Made by a program: the position numbers and the translations under genes. The notes under the pieces are model-generated. The model did not search any database. It was not told the DNA's origin and saw nothing but the letters and a program-made list of their open reading frames with translations. From Pseudomonadota bacterium (GTDB lineage Bacteria > Pseudomonadota > Gammaproteobacteria > Acidiferrobacterales > Acidiferrobacteraceae): DNA of 40,656 nucleotides. The stretch is taken from assembly GCA_021816625.1 (NCBI GenBank), contig JAKAXM010000020.1, positions 1 to 40,656 on the forward strand, read 5' to 3'. Within the stretch, counting starts at the first letter, position 1. Every line of letters begins with the position of its first letter. Positions 15,887 to 24,934 of this stretch are shown here, in pieces.

Positions 15887-16633
15887 ATGGATATGCCTGA
15901 CATTCGCGTGATTTTGGTGCGTCCGCAACACCCCGGTAACATCGGGGCCTGCGCCCGCGCCATGAAAAACATGGGCCTGCGCCACCTGGTTTTAGTCGCG
16001 CCGCAGCGGTTTCCGGACGACGAGGCCACGGCCCGCGCCGCGGGCGCCGATGACATCCTGACCCATGCGCAGATCGTCGCTGACGTGCGCGCGGCGGTGG
16101 CGGAGTGTGTCTATGTGGTGGCCACGAGCGCGCGCGAGCGCAGTATCGCCTGGCCGCGTCTGGGTCCGCGCGAGGCCGCCTCGGTCTTGTGTGAGCAGGC
16201 CGCCGGCGGACCGGTCGGCTTGCTCTTTGGTGCCGAGCGCACGGGGCTTACCAACGAGGAAGTCGATTTTGCCCAGGCCCTTGTGCAGATCCCAGTCGAT
16301 CCGGCGTTCCCGTCGCTCAATCTCGCCGCGGCCGTCCAGATCCTCTGTTACGAGATCCGCTGCGCCTATACCGGGGCCGCCGTGCCGCCGAGCGCGCATG
16401 TGCCGGCGCCCGGGGAGGCCATCAATCGCTTTCTCGCGCACCTGGAGCAGACCCTGATCGCGATCGGCTTTCTGGATGAACGTCACCCCCGCAAACTGAT
16501 GCGCCGGCTGACGCGCTTGTTTCGGCGCGCGAATCCCGATGTTAACGAGGTCCTGATCCTACGGGGGATATTGAGCGCGATCGATAAGCCGCAGCCGCCG
16601 CGCCGGGACGATTCGGACCCGCCGAATACTTGA
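15887..16633 (+). CDS. trmJ: tRNA (cytidine/uridine-32-2'-O)-methyltransferase TrmJ
   Basis: The 248-residue SPOUT methyltransferase methylates the 2'-OH of position 32 in tRNA anticodon loops. Visible are the N-terminal [20 protein letters not shown] and MKNMG, the middle [18 protein letters not shown], and the knot segment [20 protein letters not shown] helical C-terminal extension follows ([20 protein letters not shown]). ATG 15887 lies 10 bp behind GAGGA. trmJ next to the isc operon is the usual gammaproteobacterial arrangement; here cysE lies between them. Confidence 0.94.
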   Translation: MDMPDIRVILVRPQHPGNIGACARAMKNMGLRHLVLVAPQRFPDDEATARAAGADDILTHAQIVADVRAAVAECVYVVATSARERSIAWPRLGPREAASVLCEQAAGGPVGLLFGAERTGLTNEEVDFAQALVQIPVDPAFPSLNLAAAVQILCYEIRCAYTGAAVPPSAHVPAPGEAINRFLAHLEQTLIAIGFLDERHPRKLMRRLTRLFRRANPDVNEVLILRGILSAIDKPQPPRRDDSDPPNT

Positions 16634-16650
16634 CAAAATTAGTCAGGAAA
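16626..16650 (+). promoter_or_regulatory. Putative IscR type-1 operator/promoter before cysE
   Basis: The segment starts ATACTTGAC and ends TTAGTCAGGAAA, agreeing with most positions of the type-1 (Fe-S holo-IscR) consensus recalled from E. coli, whose core half-sites are YYGACT and AGTCRR. It contains a consensus -35 TTGACA (16630-16635), followed after 17 bp by CCTAAT (16653-16658). IscR binding would therefore cover the promoter. The site overlaps the trmJ stop region. Confidence 0.5.
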
Positions 16651-16656
16651 GGCCTA

Positions 16657-17472
16657 ATGGTGCGCATGGGCAAGACAGGGGACGGAACGCCGAACGCGCC
16701 CGACAAAGGGTATTTTGCCAGCATCTTCGCCCGCGATCCAGCGGCGCGTTCGCGATTCGACATTATAACGCTGTATCCGGGCGTCCACGCGGTCGCCCTG
16801 CACCGGGTAGCGCATTTCTTGTGGCGGCACCGGTGGCGCTGGCTCGCTCAGGCAACGGCGCGGCTGGCGCGGTTTCTGACCGGCATCGAAATCCACCCCG
16901 GGGCGCGTCTGGGCCGGCGGTTTTTCATTGATCATGGCCACGGCGTGGTGATCGGGGAGACCGCCGAGGTTGGGGATGATTGCACCTTGTATCAGGGCGT
17001 GACCCTGGGGGGCACGAGCTGGCAACCGAACAAGCGTCACCCCACGCTTGGCAACAATGTCGTAGTCGGCGCCGGGGCCAAGGTGCTCGGGCCGATCACC
17101 GTGGGCGACGGGGTGCGTATCGGTTCGAATTCGGTAGTGGTGAAGGATGTACCGGCCGGCGCCACGGTCGTGGGTATCCCGGGGCAGGTGGTTGTCAAGC
17201 GCAGCGAGCGCGAACGGTCGCGGGCAGCCCTGGCTCGCCGGATCGGTTTCGAGGCCTACGGGCAGGCCGCCCAGATGCCGGACCCGGTCGCCCAGGCCAT
17301 CGACCGGGTACTGGACCATCTGGAAGGGGTAGACCGGCGCCTTGAGACGCTGTGCGCGGAGTTGCGCGCGGCGGGGATCCCTATCGGAGAATCCGCGCGG
17401 CCGGGGGCGGTGGACGGTAAGCCGGCGGCGCGGCGCGAGCACCGTCCCGAAGACAAGCCAATAGTTGACTAA
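16657..17472 (+). CDS. cysE: Serine O-acetyltransferase CysE
   Basis: CysE makes O-acetylserine from serine and acetyl-CoA, the carbon skeleton of cysteine. The 271-residue protein shows a short N-terminal helical domain ([29 protein letters not shown]) and then the left-handed hexapeptide beta-helix with the catalytic [18 protein letters not shown] and [12 protein letters not shown]. The tail past residue 185 is longer than usual and helical. ATG 16657 has AGGAAAGG 6 bp upstream; ATG 16666 would be a leaderless start from the promoter at 16630-16658. The open frame's TTG 16630 lies inside the operator and is rejected. Its place just before iscR links cysteine supply with IscS, which consumes cysteine. 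Confidence 0.92.
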   Translation: MVRMGKTGDGTPNAPDKGYFASIFARDPAARSRFDIITLYPGVHAVALHRVAHFLWRHRWRWLAQATARLARFLTGIEIHPGARLGRRFFIDHGHGVVIGETAEVGDDCTLYQGVTLGGTSWQPNKRHPTLGNNVVVGAGAKVLGPITVGDGVRIGSNSVVVKDVPAGATVVGIPGQVVVKRSERERSRAALARRIGFEAYGQAAQMPDPVAQAIDRVLDHLEGVDRRLETLCAELRAAGIPIGESARPGAVDGKPAARREHRPEDKPIVD

Positions 17473-17485
17473 AATTGTCGGATAT
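17461..17485 (+). promoter_or_regulatory. IscR type-1 operator at the isc promoter
   Basis: The 25 bp begin ATAGTTGACT and end TTGTCGGATAT, matching the recalled E. coli type-1 IscR consensus at all but about two positions. The -35 TTGACT (17465-17470) lies inside it; the best-spaced -10 is CACGAT (17488-17493), a weak match, giving a start near 17500. The site overlaps the last codons of cysE. Autorepression of iscR by its [2Fe-2S] form, as in E. coli, is the expected behaviour. Confidence 0.72.
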
Positions 17486-17499
17486 GGCACGATAGGGGT

Positions 17500-17538
17500 A
17501 TGAAGCAACGCACGCGGGAGGCGCTAGGGCCCCTATGA
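17500..17538 (+). CDS. Possible 12-codon leader ORF ahead of iscR
   Basis: An ATG falls exactly at the predicted isc transcription start and opens 12 codons ([12 protein letters not shown]) whose TGA overlaps the iscR ATG as ATGA. It has no room for a ribosome-binding site and would be translated as a leaderless message. Translation could couple to iscR. It may equally be chance; no recognised peptide family. Confidence 0.25.
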   Translation: MKQRTREALGPL

Positions 17539-18032
17539 AGTTGACCACAAAGGGACGGTATGCGGTGACGGCCATGCTGGACCTGGCCGTGCACCAGCAC
17601 CACACGACGGTGGCCTTGGCCGATATCGCGGCACGACAGGGTATCTCGCTGTCCTATCTCGAGCAGCTGTTTGCCAAATTGCGGCGCAAGGGTCTGGTCG
17701 CCAGTGTGCGCGGGCCCGGTGGCGGTTATAGCCTGGCCTTGCCGGCGGCGCGCATCTCGGTGGCGCAAATCGTCATGGCCATCAATGAGAATATCGATGC
17801 GACGCGCTGCGGGGGCGAGGAGAACTGCCATGGCGAGGAGCGTTGTCTTACACACCAGCTCTGGACCGAGTTGAGCCGCCGGATTTATGAGTTCCTAGAC
17901 GGCATCACACTCGCCAACCTTGTAAACGAGCCAGAGGTGCAGGAGGTGGTGTTGCGGCAAGCGCGACGGCCGGCCGTGACACGCAACGAAGGGGCGAATG
18001 GGAGCAGGTATGAGAAAGCCGATTTATCTTGA
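17535..18032 (+). CDS. iscR: Iron-sulfur cluster regulator IscR
   Basis: This 165-residue Rrf2-family transcription factor has an N-terminal winged helix ([46 protein letters not shown]). The [2Fe-2S] ligands are C92, C98, C104 and H107 in [17 protein letters not shown], the same numbering as E. coli IscR. It should sense cluster status and control the isc genes through the operator at 17461-17485, and possibly cysE through 16626-16650. The 3' end overlaps iscS by 23 bp. Confidence 0.96.
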   Translation: MKLTTKGRYAVTAMLDLAVHQHHTTVALADIAARQGISLSYLEQLFAKLRRKGLVASVRGPGGGYSLALPAARISVAQIVMAINENIDATRCGGEENCHGEERCLTHQLWTELSRRIYEFLDGITLANLVNEPEVQEVVLRQARRPAVTRNEGANGSRYEKADLS

Positions 18033-19224
18033 TTATTCGGCGACGACGCCGGTCGATCCGCGCGTCGCCGAGGTCATGTGCCGTTATTTGACGATGGAAG
18101 GCGAGTTCGGCAATCCCGCCTCGCGCTCCCATGCCTTTGGTTGGCAGGCGGAGAAGGCCGTCGAGCAGGCGCGTGCCGACGTAGCCGCCCTCATCCATGC
18201 CGATCCCAAGGAGATCGTTTGGACGTCGGGGGCCACCGAGTCGGACAATTTGGCGTTGAAAGGGGTGGCCCACTTCTATCAGAACAAGGGCCGCCATATC
18301 GTGACGGTAAAGACCGAGCACAAGGCCATCCTCGACACCGCCCGGCAGTTGGAGCGGGAAGGGTTCACGGTGACCTATCTCGATCCCGAGCCCAGCGGGC
18401 TTCTCGATCTCGGCAAGCTCGAGGCGGCTTTGCGCCCCGACACCATCCTCGTCTCGGTCATGCATGTGAATAACGAGATCGGGGTCATACAGGATCTGGC
18501 GGCGATCAGCCGCATCGTGAAGCCCCGGGGGATAATCTTTCATTCTGACGCGGCGCAAAGCGCCGGCAAGATACCGGTCGATGTGGCGGAACTCGGGGTG
18601 GATCTGTTGTCCTTGAGCGCGCACAAGGTCTATGGACCCAAGGGCATAGGCGCGCTCTACGTACGGCGCAAGCCGCGCGTGCGGCTCGAGGCGCAGATGC
18701 ACGGCGGCGGTCACGAGCGGGGCATGCGTTCGGGTACGCTTCCGACCCATCAGATCGTGGGCATGGGCGAGGCCTTCCGGATCGCCCGCGAGGAGATGGC
18801 AGAAGAGGCTGCGCGCCTTAAAGGTCTGCGTGCGCGGCTCTTGAACGGGCTCTCGGATATCGAAGAGGTCTATGTGAACGGCGACCTCGACCGGCGTATA
18901 CCAGGCAACCTCAACATCAGTTTCAATTTCGTGGAGGGCGAGTCCCTCATCATGGCGCTTAAGGAGCTTGCAGTGTCGTCGGGCTCGGCGTGCACCTCGG
19001 CAAGCCTCGAGCCGTCTTACGTGCTGCGCGCGCTCGGGCGCAATGACGAGCTTGCCCATAGTTCGATCCGTTTCACCATGGGCCGGTTTACTACCGAAGC
19101 CGATGTGGATTACACGATCCGCCTCTTGCACGACAAGATTGGCCGTCTGCGTGAACTGTCGCCCTTGTGGGAGATGTATAAAGACGGCGTTGATCTCAAC
19201 TCGGTCAAGTGGGCGGCGCATTAG
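18010..19224 (+). CDS. iscS: Cysteine desulfurase IscS
   Basis: This PLP enzyme turns cysteine into alanine and passes the sulfane sulfur to IscU and other acceptors. The 404-residue length equals E. coli IscS. Seen are [28 protein letters not shown], the [10 protein letters not shown] strand, the PLP lysine in [15 protein letters not shown], and the mobile active-site loop [17 protein letters not shown] with the catalytic Cys. ATG 18010 follows GGGAGCAGG and lies within the end of iscR; ATG 17998 in the same frame is less likely. Confidence 0.97.
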   Translation: MRKPIYLDYSATTPVDPRVAEVMCRYLTMEGEFGNPASRSHAFGWQAEKAVEQARADVAALIHADPKEIVWTSGATESDNLALKGVAHFYQNKGRHIVTVKTEHKAILDTARQLEREGFTVTYLDPEPSGLLDLGKLEAALRPDTILVSVMHVNNEIGVIQDLAAISRIVKPRGIIFHSDAAQSAGKIPVDVAELGVDLLSLSAHKVYGPKGIGALYVRRKPRVRLEAQMHGGGHERGMRSGTLPTHQIVGMGEAFRIAREEMAEEAARLKGLRARLLNGLSDIEEVYVNGDLDRRIPGNLNISFNFVEGESLIMALKELAVSSGSACTSASLEPSYVLRALGRNDELAHSSIRFTMGRFTTEADVDYTIRLLHDKIGRLRELSPLWEMYKDGVDLNSVKWAAH

Positions 19225-19256
19225 TGTTCCCCGATCGTTAAGGGAAGGAGAGTGAT

Positions 19257-19661
19257 ATGGCGTATGGCACGAAGGTATTGGATCATTACGAGAACCCGCG
19301 CAATGTGGGGTCATTTGACAAGACCGACCCGTCGGTGGGTACCGGTATGGTGGGCGCCCCGGCGTGCGGGGATGTGATGAAGTTGCAGATCCGCGTGAAC
19401 GACGCGGGTGTGATCGAGGAGGCGCGCTTTAAGACCTACGGTTGCGGGAGCGCCATTGCCTCGAGCTCTTTGTTGACCGAGTGGGTCAAGGGCAAGACCT
19501 TGGAAGAGGCCGGCAAGATCAAGAATACCGACATCGCCGAAGAGCTGGCCTTACCGCCCGTGAAGATCCATTGCTCGGTGCTGGCCGAGGATGCGATCAA
19601 GGCGGCGATCGCCGACTATCGCAAGAAGACCGGCAAGGACGAGAACGTCAACGCAGCATAA
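19257..19661 (+). CDS. iscU: Fe-S cluster scaffold IscU
   Basis: On this 134-residue scaffold the [2Fe-2S] cluster is first built. Conserved residues are C37 and D39 in APACGDV, C63 in TYGCGSA, and H105 and C106 in KIHCSVLAED. The HscA-recognised motif LPPVK is at residues 99-103. It has a strong AAGGAGAG-type site 6 bp upstream and lies 32 bp behind iscS. Confidence 0.97.
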   Translation: MAYGTKVLDHYENPRNVGSFDKTDPSVGTGMVGAPACGDVMKLQIRVNDAGVIEEARFKTYGCGSAIASSSLLTEWVKGKTLEEAGKIKNTDIAEELALPPVKIHCSVLAEDAIKAAIADYRKKTGKDENVNAA

Positions 19662-19673
19662 AGGGGGCAGGGC

Positions 19674-19997
19674 ATGGCGGTGACATTGACGGAAAGCGCC
19701 GCACGCCACGTGCAGCGGTCCCTGGAAAAGCGCGGGCATGGAGAAGGCCTGCGCTTGGGCGTACGCACGAGCGGATGCTCGGGGATGGCCTATGTGCTCG
19801 AGTATGCCGATCAAGCCGCGCCTGAAGACACCGTGTTCGAGAGTCACGGCGTGAAGGTCCTGGTCGACAAAAAAAGCCTCGTTTATTTGGACGGTACGGT
19901 CCTGGATTACACGCGTGAGGGCCTAAACGAGGGGTTCCGGTTCAAGAACCCCAACGAGAAGGAGACCTGCGGCTGCGGCGAAAGCTTCAGTGTTTAG
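19674..19997 (+). CDS. iscA: A-type Fe-S carrier IscA
   Basis: The 107-residue A-type carrier moves clusters or iron from the scaffold to target proteins. It has the three invariant cysteines C35 (TSGCSGMAY) and C99/C101 (ETCGCGESF) at the E. coli positions. GGGGGCAGG lies just before the ATG; the gap to iscU is 12 bp. Confidence 0.96.
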   Translation: MAVTLTESAARHVQRSLEKRGHGEGLRLGVRTSGCSGMAYVLEYADQAAPEDTVFESHGVKVLVDKKSLVYLDGTVLDYTREGLNEGFRFKNPNEKETCGCGESFSV

Positions 19998-20006
19998 GGT
20001 CAGCCC

Positions 20007-20525
20007 ATGACGCAGAATTATTTTGCCTTGTTTGGCTTACCCGAACGATTCGACATCGACGTAACCGATCTCGCCCGTCGGCATCGGGAGCGCATCCGGG
20101 TCGCGCATCCGGATCGTTTCGCGCAGGGCACGGCTTTGGAACGCCAGCACGCCGCGGCGCTGAGCGCCGATCTCAATGATGGACTAAAGACCTTGCGTGA
20201 CGTTGTGTCGCGGGCCCGCCACCTCTTGGCCTTGCGCGGGGTGTCGACCGATGAGGAGACGGATACGGCCATGGATTCGGATTTCCTCATGACACAGATG
20301 ACATGGCGGGAACGCCTCGAGGAATCGGCCGGCAACAGCACGGATGTCGAGGCGTTGCAGGGCGAGGTGAGTGAGTTACGTGCGGAAAAAGAAAGAGCCC
20401 TGGCGCAGGCCTTCACACAGGGCGGGGCCGACGGCCTGCGCCACGCCCGCACGCTCGTACGTGAGCTGCAATTCCTGGAGCGCTTCGCGCGGGAACTGGA
20501 TGACGTCTTGACCGAGGCCTGTTGA
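20007..20525 (+). CDS. hscB: Fe-S co-chaperone HscB
   Basis: The 172-residue J-domain co-chaperone brings IscU to HscA and stimulates its ATPase. The J domain occupies about 1-75 with HPD at 34-36 (RVAHPDRF). The C-terminal helical bundle that binds IscU follows, with the family's DSDFLMTQMTWRERLEE segment. It lies 9 bp behind iscA and ends directly before the hscA ATG. Confidence 0.95.
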   Translation: MTQNYFALFGLPERFDIDVTDLARRHRERIRVAHPDRFAQGTALERQHAAALSADLNDGLKTLRDVVSRARHLLALRGVSTDEETDTAMDSDFLMTQMTWRERLEESAGNSTDVEALQGEVSELRAEKERALAQAFTQGGADGLRHARTLVRELQFLERFARELDDVLTEAC

Positions 20526-22367
20526 ATGGCACTCTGGCAGATCAGTGAGCCCGGTCAATCCCCTCTTCCTCATGCCCCTCGGCTGGCCGCCGGCATCGAC
20601 CTCGGCACGACCAATTCCTTAATCGCTACGGTGCGGGGCGGGGCCGTTACGGTCTTGCCTGACGCCGCAGGCGCCGTCCTGCTGCCGTCGGTCGTGCGGT
20701 TTGAGGCCACGGGGCGCGTCACGGTAGGACGAGCCGCCCAGGAGGCGGAGATCAAAGACCCCCTGAATACCATTGCCTCGGTCAAGCGGCTCATGGGTCG
20801 TGGCCGGGCCGATGTCCACAACAGTCCCTACCGGCTGGCCGCCGGTGACGCAGGAACGGTAAGGATTATCACAGACGGGGGCGTAAAGACGCCGGCCGAG
20901 GTGTCCGCGGAGGTCTTGAAGGTCCTGAAGGCCCGTGCTGAGGAGACGCTCGGGGGTGCCCTCACGGGCGTCGTCATTACGGTTCCTGCTTATTTCGACG
21001 AGGCCCAGCGCCAGGCCACCAAGGATGCCGCGCGGCTTGCGGGTCTGCCCGTGCTGCGGCTCTTAAACGAGCCGACAGCCGCCGCGGTAGCCTACGGGCT
21101 CGACCGTAATCCGGAGGGCCTGTACTGCGTGTACGATCTGGGCGGGGGCACCTTCGATGTGTCGCTGCTGCGGCTCTCGCAGGGGGTCTTCGAGGTGCTG
21201 GCGACGGGCGGGGACGCCTTGCTCGGCGGCGATGACATGGATGCCGCGGTGGTGGCCTTGTGGGAGGCGCGTGGGGCGCATGCGGAGAGCCCGGAAGACA
21301 CCCGCGCCCTGTTGCGTAAGGCGCGCACGGCCCGCGAGGCGCTTACCACGGCTACGCGCGTCACCGTCGATTTGGCGCCCCTCTATCAGGGCGAACTGAG
21401 CCGCGCGGACCTCGATCAAGCCATCGATCCTCTGATCGACCGGACGCTCGCGGCCTGCCGGCGGGTCTTGAAGGACGCGCAGGCCAAGGTCGCAGACATC
21501 GGTGCGGTGGTGCTCGTAGGCGGGGCCACCCGCACCCCGCGGGTGCGTGAACGGGTGGCCGCCTTCTTTCGTCGCGAGCCGTTGCATGACATCGATCCCG
21601 ACCAGGTGGTTGCGGTGGGAGCGGCCCGCCAGGCCGATCTACTCGTCGGCAACACCGGTGCGGCCGACATGCTGCTTCTCGATGTCCTGCCGTTGTCGCT
21701 CGGCATCGAGATCATGGGGGGGCTGGTCGAGAAGATTATCCCGCGCAATTCTCCCATCCCGGCATCGCGGGCACAGGAGTTTACGACCTACAAGGATGGG
21801 CAGACGGCGCTCGCCATTCATGTGGTCCAGGGGGAGCGCGATCTGGTAGCCGATTGCCGGTCGCTCGCTCGGTTCGAGCTGCGCGGCATACCGCCCATGG
21901 TGGCCGGGGCGGCCCGTATACGCGTCACCTTTCAAGTGGACGCCGACGGCCTTTTGAATGTAACGGCGCGCGAGACGACGTCCGGGGTCGCGAGCGAGGT
22001 GACGGTAAAGCCATCATTCGGTCTTTCGGAGAGCGATATTGAACGCATGCTGGCGGAGTCGGTTGCAAGCGCCGGCGCCGATGCCGCCGCGCGGACCTTG
22101 CGCGAACAGCAGGTCGAGGCGGACCGCATGGTGGAGGCCGTGCAGGCCGCCCTCAAGACGGATCCGCAGCTGCTTGCACCCGGCGAGGGCGAGATGATCG
22201 CCGCCCATATCGCATCGGTCCAGGCGGCGCGGGCCGGCACCGATCCCCAGGCGATCCGCAGTGCGGTCGGGGCCCTTGATCGCGCCAGCGCCGCGTTCGC
22301 CGCCCGGCGCATGGATGCAGGGCTTGCGAAGGCCATGAAGGGTCGCGCCGTCACGGAGTTTCGCTGA
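20526..22367 (+). CDS. hscA: Hsp70-type Fe-S chaperone HscA
   Basis: The 613-residue HscA drives cluster release from IscU. The ATPase domain (about 20-385) shows [60 protein letters not shown] and [14 protein letters not shown]. The substrate-binding domain begins near [17 protein letters not shown], and a helical lid ends the protein. It is specific for the LPPVK motif present in the neighbouring IscU. The stop overlaps the fdx start as ATGA-type TGATG. Confidence 0.96.
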   Translation: MALWQISEPGQSPLPHAPRLAAGIDLGTTNSLIATVRGGAVTVLPDAAGAVLLPSVVRFEATGRVTVGRAAQEAEIKDPLNTIASVKRLMGRGRADVHNSPYRLAAGDAGTVRIITDGGVKTPAEVSAEVLKVLKARAEETLGGALTGVVITVPAYFDEAQRQATKDAARLAGLPVLRLLNEPTAAAVAYGLDRNPEGLYCVYDLGGGTFDVSLLRLSQGVFEVLATGGDALLGGDDMDAAVVALWEARGAHAESPEDTRALLRKARTAREALTTATRVTVDLAPLYQGELSRADLDQAIDPLIDRTLAACRRVLKDAQAKVADIGAVVLVGGATRTPRVRERVAAFFRREPLHDIDPDQVVAVGAARQADLLVGNTGAADMLLLDVLPLSLGIEIMGGLVEKIIPRNSPIPASRAQEFTTYKDGQTALAIHVVQGERDLVADCRSLARFELRGIPPMVAGAARIRVTFQVDADGLLNVTARETTSGVASEVTVKPSFGLSESDIERMLAESVASAGADAAARTLREQQVEADRMVEAVQAALKTDPQLLAPGEGEMIAAHIASVQAARAGTDPQAIRSAVGALDRASAAFAARRMDAGLAKAMKGRAVTEFR

Positions 22368-22705
22368 TGGCGCGGATCCAGGTGCTGCCGCACCCCACCG
22401 CGTGCCCGGAGGGGGCGGATATCGAGGCCCCCGAGGGCATGAGTGTTTGCGATGCCTTGCTGCGCGCCGGGATCCCTATCGAGCATGCCTGTGAAAAGGC
22501 CTGTGCCTGCACGACCTGCCATGTACTGGTGCGCGCGGGGTTCGACTCCTTGCCGCCGGCCGAGGAAAAGGAGGAGGATCTGCTCGACAAGGCCTGGGGG
22601 CTCGAGCCCGATTCGCGTCTCAGTTGCCAGGCCAAGATCCAGAAGGACGATCTCGTGATCGAGATCCCCAAATATACGATCAATATGGTGTCCGAGGGTC
22701 ACTGA
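22367..22705 (+). CDS. fdx: Isc-type [2Fe-2S] ferredoxin Fdx
   Basis: The 112-residue adrenodoxin-like ferredoxin supplies electrons during cluster assembly. Ligands are C42, C48, C51 and C87 (HACEKACACTTCHV, LSCQAKI), with the extra C46 also found in E. coli Fdx. It is translationally coupled to hscA by a 1-bp overlap. Confidence 0.96.
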   Translation: MARIQVLPHPTACPEGADIEAPEGMSVCDALLRAGIPIEHACEKACACTTCHVLVRAGFDSLPPAEEKEEDLLDKAWGLEPDSRLSCQAKIQKDDLVIEIPKYTINMVSEGH

Positions 22706-22743
22706 ACAGTGTCGGTGGTCGGGAGGGACAGGGGGTAGGAGGC

Positions 22744-22950
22744 ATGGGACTTAAGTGGAGCGATGCGGAGGAGATTGCGGTGGCCTTGCACGAGGCGCAC
22801 CCAGATGTCGACCCGCGTTACGTCCGCTATACCGATCTCCATGGCTGGGTGCTTGCCATTCCGGAGTTCGATGATCGACCGGAGCGCTCCGGCGAGCGCT
22901 TGCTGGAGGCCATTCAGATGGCCTGGATACAGGAAGCGGACGTCGATTAG
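22744..22950 (+). CDS. iscX: Iron-binding regulator IscX
   Basis: The 68-residue acidic protein binds IscS at the same face as frataxin and tunes cluster assembly. Visible are LKWSDAEEIAVAL, PDVDPRYVRYTDLHGW and the C-terminal ERLLEAIQMAWIQEADVD, all typical. ATG 22744 follows GGGGGTAGG. It closes the isc operon; the next gene starts in a different frame after less than 80 bp. Confidence 0.95.
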   Translation: MGLKWSDAEEIAVALHEAHPDVDPRYVRYTDLHGWVLAIPEFDDRPERSGERLLEAIQMAWIQEADVD

Positions 22951-23029
22951 CGATACCGATGAAGCCGACCCCGGGGGGCCGGATGCCGCGCTTATCTTCG
23001 GGCTACTTATCCTCGGGGAGGCCGACCTC

Positions 23030-23884
23030 GTGCGATTGGCGGGACTTTGCCTGGACGCGGTCCGGCTGTGTCATGGCGATGCGTTTGCCGCCGCCGATCG
23101 CCTGGCGGCCGCGCTTCCGGTGTGGCGCACGCTGCGCGCCGAGGCGGGCGGCCTTCTAGAGGTCCGTGTCGTCGTCCGGCAAGGGCGCCTGGTGGTGGTC
23201 GCCGGGGGGCGGTGCGTCACCCTGTCGCCGGTGCGGGTCGCGCCGCCCGAATGGCAGGAGATCGGGGCCCGGCTCCGGGCCGAAAGCGAGAGCCAGGACG
23301 GCGCGCTTTTGGCGGCCCGCAATCGCGAGATGGCGCGGATCGCCGCAGAGCAGGCACGGGCCCTCGAGGACCTGCAGGCCGGGCTCGCGGAAAAACGCGC
23401 GGCGCTCGCCGCCGCGACGCAGGCCGCCGATACCGATCCCTTGACGGGCCTTGGCAATCGCCGGGCCTATGAGACGGCGCTGCGGCAAGCCCTCGAGGCC
23501 GCGCATGATCAGGGCGCCCCTTTCGCCTTGTTGTTCCTCGATCTCGACCATTTCAAGGCCATCAATGATACCGAAGGGCATGCCGGCGGTGACCGCCACT
23601 TGCGGGGCGTGGCCGATGTCCTGCGCACGGTGCTTTCCGCGGGCGGCACCGGGAGCGGCTTTGCCTACCGCACGGGCGGCGATGAGTTTGCCGTTATCCT
23701 GAACGCCTTGCCGGGGCCGGCATGGGACGTGGCCCAGATGATCATAGAGGGACTTGCGGGCGCGGTCAGCCTGGGGCTTACCGTTTACCGTAAGGGTGAT
23801 GATGCGCAGAGCCTAGCCTTGCGGGCCGACCAAGCACTCTATGAGGCCAAGCGCGCCGGGCGCGGCCGAACCGAACGGGCATGA
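23030..23884 (+). CDS. Diguanylate cyclase (GGDEF) of the stressosome-like module
   Basis: The protein should make c-di-GMP from two GTP. An N-terminal region of about 95 residues without a recognised fold is followed by a coiled coil ([20 protein letters not shown] onwards) and a GGDEF domain. The domain has [35 protein letters not shown] and an intact [11 protein letters not shown]. The usual inhibitory I-site RxxD before GGDEF reads GTGS, so product feedback is likely absent. No ATG is available between the iscX stop and the domain; GTG 23030 behind GGGGAGG is the best standard start, while a longer form overlapping iscX (ATG 22871) is possible. The next gene starts about 5 bp after its stop, so it is tied to the RsbTX-like protein. 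Confidence 0.82.
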   Translation: MRLAGLCLDAVRLCHGDAFAAADRLAAALPVWRTLRAEAGGLLEVRVVVRQGRLVVVAGGRCVTLSPVRVAPPEWQEIGARLRAESESQDGALLAARNREMARIAAEQARALEDLQAGLAEKRAALAAATQAADTDPLTGLGNRRAYETALRQALEAAHDQGAPFALLFLDLDHFKAINDTEGHAGGDRHLRGVADVLRTVLSAGGTGSGFAYRTGGDEFAVILNALPGPAWDVAQMIIEGLAGAVSLGLTVYRKGDDAQSLALRADQALYEAKRAGRGRTERA

Positions 23885-23888
23885 GGTC

Positions 23889-24920
23889 GTGACCCGCCTG
23901 CTCGGCTACGACGTGCGCCTGTTGTTTGAGCAGGCGCTATTGGCGGAAAGTGACCTGATACGGCTGCAGGCGCGGCTCTTTGCCGTGGCGAGTCGGCTTG
24001 GTTTTCGGGAGGATCGGATCGAGCGGCTGCGGCTCGTGGCAGCCGAGCTTGCGACCAATCAGAGCAAGTACGGTGGCGGTCGCGGACTCTTGCAGGCCTG
24101 GGAGGTGCGGCTCGGCGCGCGTATGGCGATCGACCTCTTTGCCATCGATTATGGGGTCGGCATAGCCAACCTGGGGATGGCCTTGCGGGATGGATATAGC
24201 AGTGGCGGGACGCTCGGCAAGGGCCTGGGCGCGGCCACCCGCTTGGCGAGCCGTTTTGCGGTACTGACCCGCACGGCAAGCAGCGCGCAGGTGCCGTGGC
24301 ACGGCACGGCCGCCTGGGCGCGCTTTGAGGCCGACGCAGGCGCCGGTGCGGATGACCTCTGGGACCTCGGGCTCTATCGGCGCAGTTACCAGGATGCCCG
24401 GGAAAACGGTGACGGTTTCGCGCTCTGTGTCGGTACCGGCATACAAACCGTGCATTTGGACGCCCTGGGTCACGGCCGCGAGGCCGCCGCCCTCACGGAT
24501 GCGGCACGCGGGACCTTTTCCTGCGCCCGGTCGCTTGCCGAGAACCTCGCGGCCATCGAGCGTTTGGCGGCGCTGCGGCGCGGGGCCGCGGTCTGCGCCT
24601 ACGCCTGCGATGCCAGCGGGGCGCTTACCTGGAGTGGGGCCGGTGACATGCAGGCATGCCTTTTGCAGAATAATACCCGAGTGAGTTTGGGTCTGGGACG
24701 CGGGGTGTACGGCCACGTCCACGGCCATCTGCCGACTAAAGGCCTAGAGTGGGTCTCTGGAGGGCTTTTGGTCACGGCCTCCGACGGTCTGCGCAGCAGC
24801 TGGCCGCAGGGGCTCGCGGAGCTCGCCGGGCATCCACCGCAGCTCCTGGCCTATTTTTTAGGGCAGGTATGGGGACGGACTAATGATGACCGGTCGTGCC
24901 TCGTGGTGCGCCGGGTGTGA
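23889..24920 (+). CDS. Fused RsbT-like kinase / RsbX-SpoIIE-like phosphatase
   Basis: The protein of about 343 residues joins two activities usually split between RsbT and RsbX. Residues 1-120 are a GHKL/HATPase switch-kinase domain: N-box VAAELATNQSKYGGG, G1 box IDYGVGIANL and G2 region GGTLGKGLGAATRLA. Residues 170-343 are a PP2C/SpoIIE-type phosphatase: ENGDGFAL, HLDALGHGREAA with the first metal Asp, LLVTASDGLRSSW with the second, and RTNDDRSCLVV at the end. The kinase half should phosphorylate the STAS partners encoded next to it and the phosphatase half should reverse this. The start may be GTG 23889 or, overlapping the cyclase, ATG 23841. Confidence 0.82.
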   Translation: MTRLLGYDVRLLFEQALLAESDLIRLQARLFAVASRLGFREDRIERLRLVAAELATNQSKYGGGRGLLQAWEVRLGARMAIDLFAIDYGVGIANLGMALRDGYSSGGTLGKGLGAATRLASRFAVLTRTASSAQVPWHGTAAWARFEADAGAGADDLWDLGLYRRSYQDARENGDGFALCVGTGIQTVHLDALGHGREAAALTDAARGTFSCARSLAENLAAIERLAALRRGAAVCAYACDASGALTWSGAGDMQACLLQNNTRVSLGLGRGVYGHVHGHLPTKGLEWVSGGLLVTASDGLRSSWPQGLAELAGHPPQLLAYFLGQVWGRTNDDRSCLVVRRV

Positions 24921-24934
24921 GGAGGGGAGAGGTT

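Noticed and set aside
16630-16656. TTG 16630 as cysE start
   Set aside because: It lies inside the TTGACA box and the IscR-like site; later starts are better supported.
17905-19314. 469-codon open frame on the minus strand
   Set aside because: Entirely antisense to iscS, with no recognisable domain; iscS is certain.
22871-23029. Longer diguanylate cyclase beginning inside iscX
   Set aside because: The extra residues are the Arg/Trp-rich shadow of iscX in another frame; kept only as a remote option.
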